NCBI RefSeq assembly: GCF_039523555.1
Contig: NZ_BAAAFN010000006.1
Coordinates: forward strand, 1 to 64,000
Direction: 5' to 3'
DNA from: Castellaniella daejeonensis
GTDB taxonomy: Bacteria > Pseudomonadota > Gammaproteobacteria > Burkholderiales > Burkholderiaceae_B
Length of the DNA stretch: 64,000 bases
This document shows positions 52,947 to 61,784 of the stretch, piece by piece. Each line of letters opens with the position of its first letter. Positions within the stretch are counted from its first letter, which is position 1. Under the pieces are notes generated by a model. That model worked only from the letters and a program-made list of their open reading frames with translations. It was not told the origin of the DNA and made no database searches. The position numbers and the translations under genes were made by a program.

Positions 52947-53912
52947 GTGAATACCGAACTCCGCCTCTACCGCCACCTGCCCCGGCACGATTCGACGGCC
53001 CCGAGCGCCGTCACCATCGGCAATTTCGATGGCGTGCACCGGGGCCACCAGGCCATTCTCGAACAGGTCCGGCGGCAGGCCGAAGCACTCGGCCTCGTGC
53101 CCACCGTGATGACCTTCGCCCCCCATCCGCGCGCCTTCTTCGCCCGCCGGGGACAGCGGCCGGAACTCATACCCACTCAGATCAGCAGCCTGCGCGACAA
53201 GGTCGCCCTGCTTGCCCAGCATGGCATGCGGCAGATCGTGGTCCAGCGCTTCGACCAGCGCCTGGCCGACATGGGCGCCGAGGACTTCATCCGCCACCTG
53301 CTGGTGCAGGGCCTGAACACCCGCTGGCTGCTGGTCGGCGAAGATTTCCGCTACGGCCACAAGCGCAGCGGCGACATCGACCTGCTGCGCCGCATGGGGC
53401 GCGAACATGGCTTCGAAGTCCGGACCCTGGCCGACGTCGCCGATGACCAGGGCCAGCGGATTTCCAGTTCCGCGCTGCGCACCGCGCTGGCGGTGGGCAA
53501 CCTGGAGCGCAGCGGCGAACTATTGGGCGCCCCCTACCGCATCAGCGGCCACGTCATCCACGGCCGCAAGCTGGGCCGCGACCTGGGGTTCCCCACGCTG
53601 AACCTGCGTGTGCCGGAACCCTGCGCGGCCCGCTCGGGCATCTACGTGGTGCGCGCGCACGGGCTGGGCGAACATCCCCTGCCGGGCGTAGCCAGCCTGG
53701 GCGTGCGCCCCACTGTCAACCGCGACGGCACCCTGTTGCTCGAGACGCACATCCTGGATCGGCGGGTGGACGCCTACGGTAAACTGGTGTGCATCGAATT
53801 CCTCGAATTCCTGCGCGACGAGGAATCCTTTCCCGACCTGACCACCCTGACCGCCGCCATCCGCCAGGATGCGCAAGACGCTCGCGACTATTTTGCCTCC
53901 CATGGACTATAG
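52947..53912 (+). CDS. ribF: Bifunctional riboflavin kinase/FAD synthetase
   Basis: A 321-residue enzyme making FMN and FAD. The N-terminal FAD synthetase has the nucleotidyltransferase motif GNFDGVHRGHQ and, later, ISSSALRTAL. The C-terminal riboflavin kinase has GRKLGRDLGFPTLNL and the ending FLEFLRDEESFPDL. The start is GTG at 52947. I see no FMN riboswitch in the short upstream region, which has only AT-rich promoter-like DNA. ileS starts within its last 11 bases. Confidence 0.96.
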   Translation: MNTELRLYRHLPRHDSTAPSAVTIGNFDGVHRGHQAILEQVRRQAEALGLVPTVMTFAPHPRAFFARRGQRPELIPTQISSLRDKVALLAQHGMRQIVVQRFDQRLADMGAEDFIRHLLVQGLNTRWLLVGEDFRYGHKRSGDIDLLRRMGREHGFEVRTLADVADDQGQRISSSALRTALAVGNLERSGELLGAPYRISGHVIHGRKLGRDLGFPTLNLRVPEPCAARSGIYVVRAHGLGEHPLPGVASLGVRPTVNRDGTLLLETHILDRRVDAYGKLVCIEFLEFLRDEESFPDLTTLTAAIRQDAQDARDYFASHGL

Positions 53913-56727
53913 AAACACCCTGAACCTGCCCGAATCCCCCTTTCCCATGCGCGGCGATCTGCCCAAGCGCGAGCCGGGCTGGATCAAGGAATGGGAGGAA
54001 AAAGGCCTGTACAAACGGCTGCGCGAGGCCCGCCAGGGGGCGCCCCTGTTCATCCTGCACGACGGTCCGCCCTACGCCAACGGCAAGATCCACATCGGCC
54101 ACGCGGTCAACAAGATCCTGAAGGACATGATCGTCAAGAGCCGCCAGCTCGAAGGTTTCGATGCAGTGTACGTGCCGGGCTGGGACTGCCATGGCCTGCC
54201 GATCGAGAACGCCATCGAAAAGCTGCACGGCCGCAATCTGCCGCGCGACGAAATGCAGTCCAGGAGCCGCTCCTTCGCCACCGAGCAGATCGCGCAGCAG
54301 ATGGTGGATTTCAAGCGTCTGGGCGTGCTGGGCGACTGGGACCATCCATACAAGACCATGAACCACGCCAACGAGGCGCTGGAATTGCGCGCCTTGAAGA
54401 AGGTCATGGAACGCGGCTTTGTCTACCGCGGGCTCAAGCCCGTGTACTGGTGCTTCGACTGCGCTTCTTCGCTGGCCGAATTCGAAATCGAGTACGCCGA
54501 CAAGCAGAGCCAGACGCTGGATGTGATGTTCCCGGCCGCCGATCCCGGCAGGCTGGCCGCCGCCTTCGGCCTGGACTCGCTCGGCAAGGACGCCTTCATC
54601 GTCATCTGGACGACCACGGCCTGGACGATCCCCGCCAACCAGGCGCTCAACGTCAACCCGGAACTCGAGTACAGCCTGGTCGATACCGAGCGCGGCCTGC
54701 TCATCGTCGCCTCCGCACTGGTCGAAAAATGCCTGGAGCGCTGGAAACTGCATGGCCGGGTCATCGCCACGGCCAAGGGCGAAAAACTCGATCACATGCC
54801 TTTCAGGCATCCGCTGGCGCACGTGGACAAGGGCTATGACCGCATCTCGCCCGTGTACCTGGCCGACTACGCCACGGCCGAGGACGGCACAGGCATCGTG
54901 CATTCCTCTCCCGCCTACGGCGTGGACGATTTCAATTCCTGCACGGCCAACGGCCTGGCGTACGAGGACATCCTCAATCCCGTACAGGGCCACGGCGTAT
55001 ACGCCGACGACCTGCCGCTGTTCGGCGGCCAGCCCATCTGGAAGGCCGTGCCGGCCATCCTCGACGCGCTGAAGGCCGCGGACCGCCTGGTGGACACATC
55101 CCCCATCACCCACAGCTATCCGCACTGCTGGCGCCACAAGACACCGGTGATCTATCGCGCCGCCGCGCAATGGTTCATCCGCATGGACGAGGGCCAGGGC
55201 GTGTTCACCGACCCGGCCCAGAAGCCCGAAAAGACGCTGCGCCAGATCGCGCTCGAAGCCATCGAGCAGACCCGCTTCTATCCCGAAAACGGCAAGGCCC
55301 GCCTGCGCGACATGATCGCGGGACGGCCCGACTGGTGCATTTCCCGCCAGCGCAGCTGGGGCGTGCCCATCCCGTTCTTCCTGCATGTGGATACGGGCGA
55401 ACTGCATCCGCGCACGATGGAAATCATCGACCAGGCGGCCGACATGATCGAGCAGGGCGGCGTAGAAGCCTGGAGCCGCGTGACGGCCGAAGAAATCCTG
55501 GGCGCCGAGGACGCCAGGCACTACACCAAGAGCACCGACATCCTGGAAGTCTGGTTCGACTCGGGCTCCACCTTCTGGCACGTGATGCGCGGTTCGCACC
55601 CGGCCATGCACCACGACAACGGCCCCGAAGCCGACCTGTACCTCGAGGGCCACGACCAGCACCGGGGCTGGTTCCACAGCTCGCTGTTGCTGGCTTCGGC
55701 CATCTTCGGCCGCGCGCCCTACCGCGGCCTGCTCACCCACGGGTTCACCGTGGACGGCCAGGGCAAGAAGATGAGCAAGTCCCTGGGCAATACCGTGGCG
55801 CCGCAGGACGTGGGCAACAAGATGGGCGCCGAGATCATCCGCCTGTGGGTGGCATCGACCGATTACTCGGGCGACCTGGGCATCGACGACAAGATCCTGG
55901 CGCGCGTGGTGGACAGCTACCGCCGCATCCGCAACACGCTGCGCTTCCTGCTGGCGAACACCAGCGATTTCGACGCGGCCAGGGACGCCGTGGCCTACGA
56001 AGACATGCTGGAGATCGACCGCTACGCCCTGGCGCGCGCGGCACAGCTGCAGCAGGAAATCCTCGGCCACTATCAGGTCTACGAATTCCACCCCGTGGTC
56101 GCCAAGCTGCAGCTGTTCTGCTCCGAGGACCTGGGCGGCTTCTACCTCGACGTACTGAAAGACCGCCTCTACACCACGGCCCCCAAGAGCCTGGCGCGCC
56201 GCAGCGCCCAGACCGCGCTGCACCAGATCACCCACGCACTGTTGCGCTGGATGGCCCCATTCCTGTCGTTCACGGCCGAAGAGGCCTGGCGGATCTTCGG
56301 CAGCAGCGACAGCATCTTCCTGGAAACATTCACCACCCTGCCCGAAGGCGACGAAGCGCTGCGAACCAAATGGACGCGCATCCGCGAAATCCGCGACCAG
56401 GTCAACAAGGACATCGAGGCCGTGCGCGCCGAAGGCAAGGTCGGCGCTTCGCTGCAGGCCGAGGTAACCATCACGGCCCCGGCCGAGGACCTGGCCCTGC
56501 TGCAATCGCTGCAGGACGACCTGAAGTTCGTCCTCATCACATCTGCCGCCCAGGCCGTGGCGGGCGACGGCCCCCTGCAGATCCAGGTTCGCGTCACGAC
56601 GCACGAGAAATGCGGCCGCTGCTGGCACCACCGCGCCGATGTCGGCCAGGACCCCGCCCATCCGGAACTCTGCGGCCGCTGCGTGGACAATCTGTACGGC
56701 GATGGCGAGGTCCGCGCCCATGCCTGA
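53902..56727 (+). CDS. ileS: Isoleucyl-tRNA synthetase
   Basis: A 941-residue class I synthetase. The HIGH motif is in PYANGKIHIGHAVNK, the KMSKS motif in GKKMSKSLGN, the CP1 editing domain lies between (WTTTAWTIPANQALN), and two C-terminal zinc-binding pairs are CGRCWHH and CGRCVDN. Length matches E. coli (938). The ATG at 53902 overlaps ribF by 11 bases. The order ribF-ileS-lspA is conserved across many Proteobacteria. Confidence 0.97.
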   Translation: MDYRNTLNLPESPFPMRGDLPKREPGWIKEWEEKGLYKRLREARQGAPLFILHDGPPYANGKIHIGHAVNKILKDMIVKSRQLEGFDAVYVPGWDCHGLPIENAIEKLHGRNLPRDEMQSRSRSFATEQIAQQMVDFKRLGVLGDWDHPYKTMNHANEALELRALKKVMERGFVYRGLKPVYWCFDCASSLAEFEIEYADKQSQTLDVMFPAADPGRLAAAFGLDSLGKDAFIVIWTTTAWTIPANQALNVNPELEYSLVDTERGLLIVASALVEKCLERWKLHGRVIATAKGEKLDHMPFRHPLAHVDKGYDRISPVYLADYATAEDGTGIVHSSPAYGVDDFNSCTANGLAYEDILNPVQGHGVYADDLPLFGGQPIWKAVPAILDALKAADRLVDTSPITHSYPHCWRHKTPVIYRAAAQWFIRMDEGQGVFTDPAQKPEKTLRQIALEAIEQTRFYPENGKARLRDMIAGRPDWCISRQRSWGVPIPFFLHVDTGELHPRTMEIIDQAADMIEQGGVEAWSRVTAEEILGAEDARHYTKSTDILEVWFDSGSTFWHVMRGSHPAMHHDNGPEADLYLEGHDQHRGWFHSSLLLASAIFGRAPYRGLLTHGFTVDGQGKKMSKSLGNTVAPQDVGNKMGAEIIRLWVASTDYSGDLGIDDKILARVVDSYRRIRNTLRFLLANTSDFDAARDAVAYEDMLEIDRYALARAAQLQQEILGHYQVYEFHPVVAKLQLFCSEDLGGFYLDVLKDRLYTTAPKSLARRSAQTALHQITHALLRWMAPFLSFTAEEAWRIFGSSDSIFLETFTTLPEGDEALRTKWTRIREIRDQVNKDIEAVRAEGKVGASLQAEVTITAPAEDLALLQSLQDDLKFVLITSAAQAVAGDGPLQIQVRVTTHEKCGRCWHHRADVGQDPAHPELCGRCVDNLYGDGEVRAHA

Positions 56728-57268
56728 TCCGGGCCTCGACCCGGATTCCGGGCCAGGCGCGTCGCCAGCCGCTCCGGCCGCATCGCGCCTGCGCCCGCTC
56801 GCCGGATGGCTGGCCTGGGCGCTCTGCCTGGTGCTGCTGGACCAGGCGACCAAGGTCTGGGTCTCCGGCTCGCTGGGCTACGCCCAGCGCATCGCCGTGC
56901 TGCCCGTCTTCGACCTGACCCTGTTGCACAACACCGGCGCGGCCTTCAGCTTTCTTGCCGACGGCGGCGGCGCCCAGCGCTGGCTGTTCACCGGCATCGC
57001 CGCGGTTGCCGCCGTCCTGATCCTGCGCTGGCTGTACACTCACGCAACCGAACGCCTGCTGTGCGCGGCCCTGGCCAGCATCCTGGGCGGCGCCCTGGGC
57101 AATGCCATTGACCGGCTGCAACATGGGCATGTCGTCGATTTCCTGCTGTTCTACTGGCGCGACTGGTATTTCCCGGCCTTCAACCTGGCCGACGTCGCCA
57201 TCACCTGCGGGGCCGCGCTGCTGATCCTGGACGAAATCCTGCGCGCGCGCCGCGCACGCACACCCTGA
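56720..57268 (+). CDS. lspA: Lipoprotein signal peptidase
   Basis: A 182-residue inner-membrane aspartyl protease that removes signal peptides from prolipoproteins. Four membrane helices are visible, with the conserved NTGAAFSF and the two catalytic Asp in GNAIDRLQHGHVVDF and NLADVAI. The N-terminal 25 residues are a Pro/Ala-rich extension. The ATG at 56720 overlaps the ileS end by 8 bases, so it is translationally coupled. Confidence 0.95.
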   Translation: MPDPGLDPDSGPGASPAAPAASRLRPLAGWLAWALCLVLLDQATKVWVSGSLGYAQRIAVLPVFDLTLLHNTGAAFSFLADGGGAQRWLFTGIAAVAAVLILRWLYTHATERLLCAALASILGGALGNAIDRLQHGHVVDFLLFYWRDWYFPAFNLADVAITCGAALLILDEILRARRARTP

Positions 57269-57281
57269 AGGAGGCCTCTCC

Positions 57282-58478
57282 ATGGACCTGTCGGGCAAAC
57301 GCATCATCCTGGGGCTGACGGGCGGCATCGCCTGCTACAAATCGGCCGAGCTGCTGCGCCGCATGCAGGACGAAGGCGCCACGGTGGACGTGGTGATGAC
57401 CGAGGCAGCCACCCGCTTCATCACGCCCGCCACGATGCAGGCCCTGTCCGGCCGGCCCGTCTGGGTGGACGCCTGGGACGAGCGCATGGACAACCGCATG
57501 GCGCACATCAACCTGACGCGCGGCGCCGACGCGATCCTGGTGGCACCGACCAGCACCGATTTCCTGGCCCGCATCGCCCATGGCCTGGCCGACGACCTGC
57601 TGACCACGCTGTGCGTGGCGCGCGGCGCCGTGCCGCTGCTGGTGGCACCGGCCATGAACCACGAAATGTGGACCCACCCCGCCACCCAGCGCAACGCGGC
57701 GCAACTGCGCGCCGATGGCGTGTCGCTGGTCGGGCCGGACGCGGGCCCGCAGGCTTGCGGCGAGACCGGGTCGGGCCGCATGGAGGAACCCGACCGGATC
57801 CTGCGTGCCCTGATCGCCTTCTTCCAGCCCAAGGTGCTGGCGGGCCGCCGCGTACTGCTCACGGCCGGTCCCACCAGCGAAACCATCGACCCGGTGCGGG
57901 TACTGACGAACCGGTCGTCCGGGCGCATGGGCTATGCCCTGGCCCGGGCAGCGGCCGAGGCGGGCGCCGAAGTGACCCTGGTGTCCGGTCCCACTGCGCT
58001 GCCGTGCCCCGACGGGGTCGAACGCATCGGCGTGCGCAGCGCAGCCGACATGCACGCCGCCGTGATGGCACGCACCGCAGGCACCGACCTGTTCATCGCC
58101 GTGGCGGCCGTGGCCGACTGGGGCATCGCCAACCCGTCATCCCTCAAGCTCAAGAAGCAGCCCGGCGGCCAGCCGCCCCGCCTGGATTTCATCCAGAACC
58201 CCGACATCCTGGCCGAGGTCGCCGCCCTGCCCGACGGCCCCTGGTGCTTGGGGTTTGCCGCGGAAACCGACCGCCTGGCCGAACACGCCCAGGCCAAGCG
58301 CACGCGCAAGGGCATCCCCGCCATCGTCGGCAACCTGGCCCAGGACGCCATGGATGCCGAGGACACCGAACTGGTGATCTTCGACGACGAGGGCGCACAC
58401 CCCCTGGCACGGCAGCCCAAGCTGCAGGCCGCCCGGCAACTGGTGGCCTGGATCGCAGGGCGCCTGCCCCGCCACTGA
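57282..58478 (+). CDS. coaBC: Phosphopantothenoylcysteine synthetase/decarboxylase
   Basis: A 398-residue bifunctional coenzyme A synthesis enzyme. The N-terminal flavin-dependent decarboxylase has LTGGIACYK, the catalytic His in RMAHINLTR, PAMNHEMW and the reactive Cys region QACGETGSGRM. The C-terminal synthetase begins LLTAGPTSETIDPVR and has the CTP-binding tail. Length matches E. coli (406). AGGAGG lies just before the ATG. Confidence 0.96.
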   Translation: MDLSGKRIILGLTGGIACYKSAELLRRMQDEGATVDVVMTEAATRFITPATMQALSGRPVWVDAWDERMDNRMAHINLTRGADAILVAPTSTDFLARIAHGLADDLLTTLCVARGAVPLLVAPAMNHEMWTHPATQRNAAQLRADGVSLVGPDAGPQACGETGSGRMEEPDRILRALIAFFQPKVLAGRRVLLTAGPTSETIDPVRVLTNRSSGRMGYALARAAAEAGAEVTLVSGPTALPCPDGVERIGVRSAADMHAAVMARTAGTDLFIAVAAVADWGIANPSSLKLKKQPGGQPPRLDFIQNPDILAEVAALPDGPWCLGFAAETDRLAEHAQAKRTRKGIPAIVGNLAQDAMDAEDTELVIFDDEGAHPLARQPKLQAARQLVAWIAGRLPRH

Positions 58479-58542
58479 ATCCCGGCACAGCATTCTTTCA
58501 ACCGGCCGCACCCGGCCAAATTCCATCCAGACTTTCACCGCC

Positions 58543-59010
58543 ATGCAACGACGACTCATCCAGGCCCGCATCGTCAATCCCCTGCTGGGCTCGGACGCGA
58601 TTCCCCTGCCCGACTATGCCACCGGAGGTTCCGCTGCCCTGGACCTGCGCGCCTGCCTCGAGGCACCCCTGACCTTGTCGCCAGGGGAGCGCGTGCCGGT
58701 GCCTACCGGCCTGGCCCTGAACATGATGGATCCCGGGCTGGTGGCGATCGTGGCTTCGCGCTCGGGCCTTTCCCTGAAACACGGCATCCGTGTAGCCCAG
58801 GGCATCGGCGTCATCGACGCCGACTACCACGGGGAAATCAAGGTCCTGCTCACCAACGACAGCGATGCGTCCTATGAAATCCAGCCAGGCGAACGCATCG
58901 CACAGCTGCTGTTCCAGCCAGTCGTGCAGGTGGGCCTGCATATGGTCGAGCATTTCGACACGGCAACCGAGCGCGGCGAAGGCGGTTTCGGCAGCACCGG
59001 CCGCCACTGA
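58543..59010 (+). CDS. dut: Deoxyuridine 5'-triphosphate nucleotidohydrolase
   Basis: A 155-residue trimeric dUTPase that keeps uracil out of DNA and supplies dUMP. Motifs are in order: ALDLRACLE (1), VASRSGLSLKHGI (2), GVIDADYHGEI (3), PGERIAQLLFQPV (4) and GEGGFGSTG (5). The coaBC-dut order is widespread. A 615-base non-coding stretch follows. Confidence 0.97.
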   Translation: MQRRLIQARIVNPLLGSDAIPLPDYATGGSAALDLRACLEAPLTLSPGERVPVPTGLALNMMDPGLVAIVASRSGLSLKHGIRVAQGIGVIDADYHGEIKVLLTNDSDASYEIQPGERIAQLLFQPVVQVGLHMVEHFDTATERGEGGFGSTGRH

Positions 59011-59625
59011 ACGGGCGCTCACATACGCCAACACCGACCTGACGCCGCCGCACGCCAACATTCAGCCAGGGTTTATACCGATTCGGCACGGAACGATCCG
59101 GCCCGGTCGCGCTGCCGCGTATCGGATCGGCCGGCTGCCGGTGCCAGGTCATGCGCAGCCACGCCATCCTGCCCCCAGCCAGGGAAGATTTGAAATATTT
59201 TTTATATTTCAATTGGCTGCGCCTTATTTCTATAAATTTTCTAGATTTCAGATATTAGGGTTTGTACTAGTTTTTATAAAAAATATTATCAATATATTAT
59301 GTATCCAGTTCAAAATGACCAGGAAGCGCTGTGGTTATGCAAGCGTTGATCTAGGCGATATCCCTGGTTGCACTTGCAGATTTCAGATGGTTATACTTCG
59401 CCCGTCTTTCAGGTTGCGCTTTTCCCCTGCCTCCGGGGTTCTACCTGAACGATAGGGTTAACCAATCCTCGCACGGCTCCGTCATCCACATGACGAAGCC
59501 TCATGAGGAACCGGTCTTCTTTCCATAGAGACAAGGGCAACCCCCGGAAAGAGACCGACCGCATCGCACACGCTCTACCCGAACCCATCACCGCGATTGG
59601 ATCCGTCACAAAGGAGAATCCAGAC
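59011..59625. other. Long AT-rich intergenic region before livK
   Basis: 615 bases without a credible gene. From about 59186 to 59305 the DNA is extremely AT-rich, in sharp contrast to the rest of the window, and includes the inverted repeat TTGAAATAT-TTTTT-ATATTTCAA at 59190-59212. Further on (59390-59450) lies a segment with CCCC/GGGG and AGGT/ACCT pairs that could fold. The livK Shine-Dalgarno AAGGAG is at 59610-59615. No riboswitch class was recognised; it probably holds the liv promoter and operators. Confidence 0.5.
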
Positions 59626-60768
59626 ATGAGCAGGCTGACCAAACTTTCCACTCTCACCGCAGCGATCCTGCTGGCGACCGGTGCCGGCACGGCGTTCGCC
59701 GCCGATGGCCCCATCAAGATCGGCGTGCAGGCCCCCATCACGGGCGAATACGCCGCCGAGGGCCAGGGCATCGAAAACGGTGTCCAGCTGCTGGTCAAGC
59801 AAAAGAACGAAGCCGGTGGCCTGCTGGGCCGCCAGATCCAGGTGATCGTGTGCGACGATGAAGGCAAGGCTTCGCAAGCCGCCATCTGCGGCCGCAAGCT
59901 GGTCAACGACGGCGTGATCGCCGTGATCGGCACCTACACCAGCGGCGCCGCACTGGCCGCCGCCCCGATCTATTCCGCCGCCAACGTCATCCAGACCTCG
60001 GACGGCACCAGCGACGAGCTGACCCAGCGCGGCTGGAAGACCTTCTTCCGCAACGCGCCGCCCAACAGCGACGAAGCCGAATTCGTGGCCAACTACTTCA
60101 CCAAGGTGAAGCAATACAAGCGCATCGCCGTGCTGAGCGACCGCTCCAGCTACGCCACCGGCCTGGCCAAGGCGACTGTCGATGCCCTGAAGAAGAACAA
60201 CGGCAACGTCGTGGCCGAAGACTTCATCAATGCCGGCACCCAGGACTACAGCGCCGTCCTGACCAAGCTGAAGGCCGAAAATCCCGACGTGCTGTTCTTC
60301 TCCGGTTACTACACCGATGGCGGCCTGATCCGCGCCCAGATGAAGCAGCTCGGCATGGAAACGGACTTCGTCGGCGGCGACGCCAACCAGAACGCGGCCT
60401 TTGCCAAGATCGCCGGCAACGCTGCCCAGGGTGCCGTCATCGTCAACGTGCCCGCTCCCGAAAACCTGCCCTATCCCGAAGCCAAGGAATTCCTGACCAG
60501 CTACGAGAAGGCCTTCGGTGCGCCGCCTCCCAGCATCTACACGCTCACCAATGCCGACGGCCTGCGTGCGGTCTTCGCCGCCATCGAAGACACCAAGAGC
60601 ACGGACACGTCCAAGCTGATCCCCTGGCTGCACAGCATGAAGCAGCCCTTCCCGGGCCTGACCGGTCCTTTCACCTGGGATGACAAGGGCGAACGCATCG
60701 GCAGCCCGATGTCCGCCTTCGAAGTCCAGGCCGACGGCAGCTACAAGACCATCTACCCGACGAACTAA
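59626..60768 (+). CDS. livK: Branched-chain amino acid ABC transporter substrate-binding protein
   Basis: A 380-residue periplasmic receptor of the LIVBP family. The Sec signal peptide is MSRLTKLSTLTAAILLATGAGTAFA, cleaved after AFA. The mature protein starts DGPIKIGVQAPITGEYAAEGQ; two cysteines (VCDDEG and AICGRK) can form the conserved disulfide. AAGGAG is 10 bases upstream of the ATG. It binds leucine, isoleucine, valine or related amino acids. A strong hairpin separates it from livH, allowing higher receptor expression. Confidence 0.93.
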   Translation: MSRLTKLSTLTAAILLATGAGTAFAADGPIKIGVQAPITGEYAAEGQGIENGVQLLVKQKNEAGGLLGRQIQVIVCDDEGKASQAAICGRKLVNDGVIAVIGTYTSGAALAAAPIYSAANVIQTSDGTSDELTQRGWKTFFRNAPPNSDEAEFVANYFTKVKQYKRIAVLSDRSSYATGLAKATVDALKKNNGNVVAEDFINAGTQDYSAVLTKLKAENPDVLFFSGYYTDGGLIRAQMKQLGMETDFVGGDANQNAAFAKIAGNAAQGAVIVNVPAPENLPYPEAKEFLTSYEKAFGAPPPSIYTLTNADGLRAVFAAIEDTKSTDTSKLIPWLHSMKQPFPGLTGPFTWDDKGERIGSPMSAFEVQADGSYKTIYPTN

Positions 60769-60780
60769 GCCTGCCGTCCG

Positions 60781-60816
60781 ACGGCGCCCGTGCTCCACGC
60801 CCGGGCGCCGTTCTTT
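60781..60816 (+). terminator. Intrinsic terminator or attenuator between livK and livH
   Basis: A perfect 10-bp stem ACGGCGCCCG (60781-60790) and CGGGCGCCGT (60802-60811), an 11-base loop and the tail TTCTTT. Placed 13 bases after livK, it should stop part of the transcripts so that receptor exceeds permease. Confidence 0.75.
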
Positions 60817-60878
60817 CCGCCGTACCCGGCTCCGGGCGGCGCGCCTGCCGCGACGCGGCTCTCTCTGGAAACCGATCG

Positions 60879-61781
60879 ATGGACTCTATCCTCCAGCAAT
60901 TCATCAATGGGGTGACGGTCGGCGGCATCTACGCGCTGATCGCGCTGGGCTACACCATGGTCTACGGGGTGCTCAAGCTGATCAACTTCGCCCATGGCGA
61001 CTTGTGCATCCTTGGCGCCTTCATCGGCCTGACCGTCCTCACCTCCGGCATCTTCGGCGGCCTGTCCACGCCGGTCCTGCTGATCCTGGCGTTTCTGATC
61101 GCCATGATCGTGGTGGCCGTCGCCGGCACACTGCTCGACCAATTCGCCTACAAACCCCTGCGCAAGGCGCCCCGCCTGTCGGCCGTCGTGTCGGCCCTGG
61201 GCGCATCGATGCTGATCCAGAACGGCATCATGCTGATCTGGAGCCCGAACGTGCAGGTCTTCCCCAACAATCTCCTGCCCAGCACCACCTGGCAGATCGG
61301 CGGGGCCTACCTCAGCTTCGTCCAGCTGCTGATCATTGTCGGTGCGTTCGTGCTGATGGCAGCGCTGTACTTCTTCGTGCACCACACGCGCGTGGGCACC
61401 GCCATCCGCGCCACCGCCATCGACCAGGACGCCGCCCGGCTGATGGGGGTCAACGTCAACCGGGTGATCGCGATGGTCTTCATCATCGGCCCCGTCCTGG
61501 GCGCAGTGGGCGGCCTGTTCATCGGTCTCTACTACCGCCAGACCTATTTCACCATGGGCTGGTCCTACGGCCTGAGCGCCTTCATCGCAGCCATCATCGG
61601 CGGCATCGGCAACATCCCCGGCGCCATGCTGGGCGGACTGGTGCTGGGTCTGTTCAACGCCTTCGCCGCCGGCTACGTCTCCAGTTCCTGGCAGGACGCC
61701 ATCACCTTCGCCCTGCTGATCGCCATCCTGCTGGTGCGCCCCACCGGCCTGCTGGGCGAACGCGTCGCGGAAAAGGTGTAA
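60879..61781 (+). CDS. livH: Branched-chain amino acid ABC transporter permease LivH
   Basis: A 300-residue permease of about eight membrane helices. The N terminus ILQQFINGVTVGGIYALIALG and the segment GVLKLINFAHGDLCILGAF are LivH signatures; the C-terminal GAMLGGLVLGLFNAFAAGYVSS is typical. It is followed 3 bases later by livM. Confidence 0.95.
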   Translation: MDSILQQFINGVTVGGIYALIALGYTMVYGVLKLINFAHGDLCILGAFIGLTVLTSGIFGGLSTPVLLILAFLIAMIVVAVAGTLLDQFAYKPLRKAPRLSAVVSALGASMLIQNGIMLIWSPNVQVFPNNLLPSTTWQIGGAYLSFVQLLIIVGAFVLMAALYFFVHHTRVGTAIRATAIDQDAARLMGVNVNRVIAMVFIIGPVLGAVGGLFIGLYYRQTYFTMGWSYGLSAFIAAIIGGIGNIPGAMLGGLVLGLFNAFAAGYVSSSWQDAITFALLIAILLVRPTGLLGERVAEKV

Positions 61782-61784
61782 TCC

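Noticed and set aside
53716..56853. A 1045-codon open frame antisense to ileS
   Set aside because: It is the mirror of a GC-rich coding sequence; the ileS frame has all family motifs and the antisense frame has none. The same reasoning removes long antisense frames over uvrB (9087-11246), lon (13458-15782), yheS (40197-42476) and the RND pump (33507-35147).
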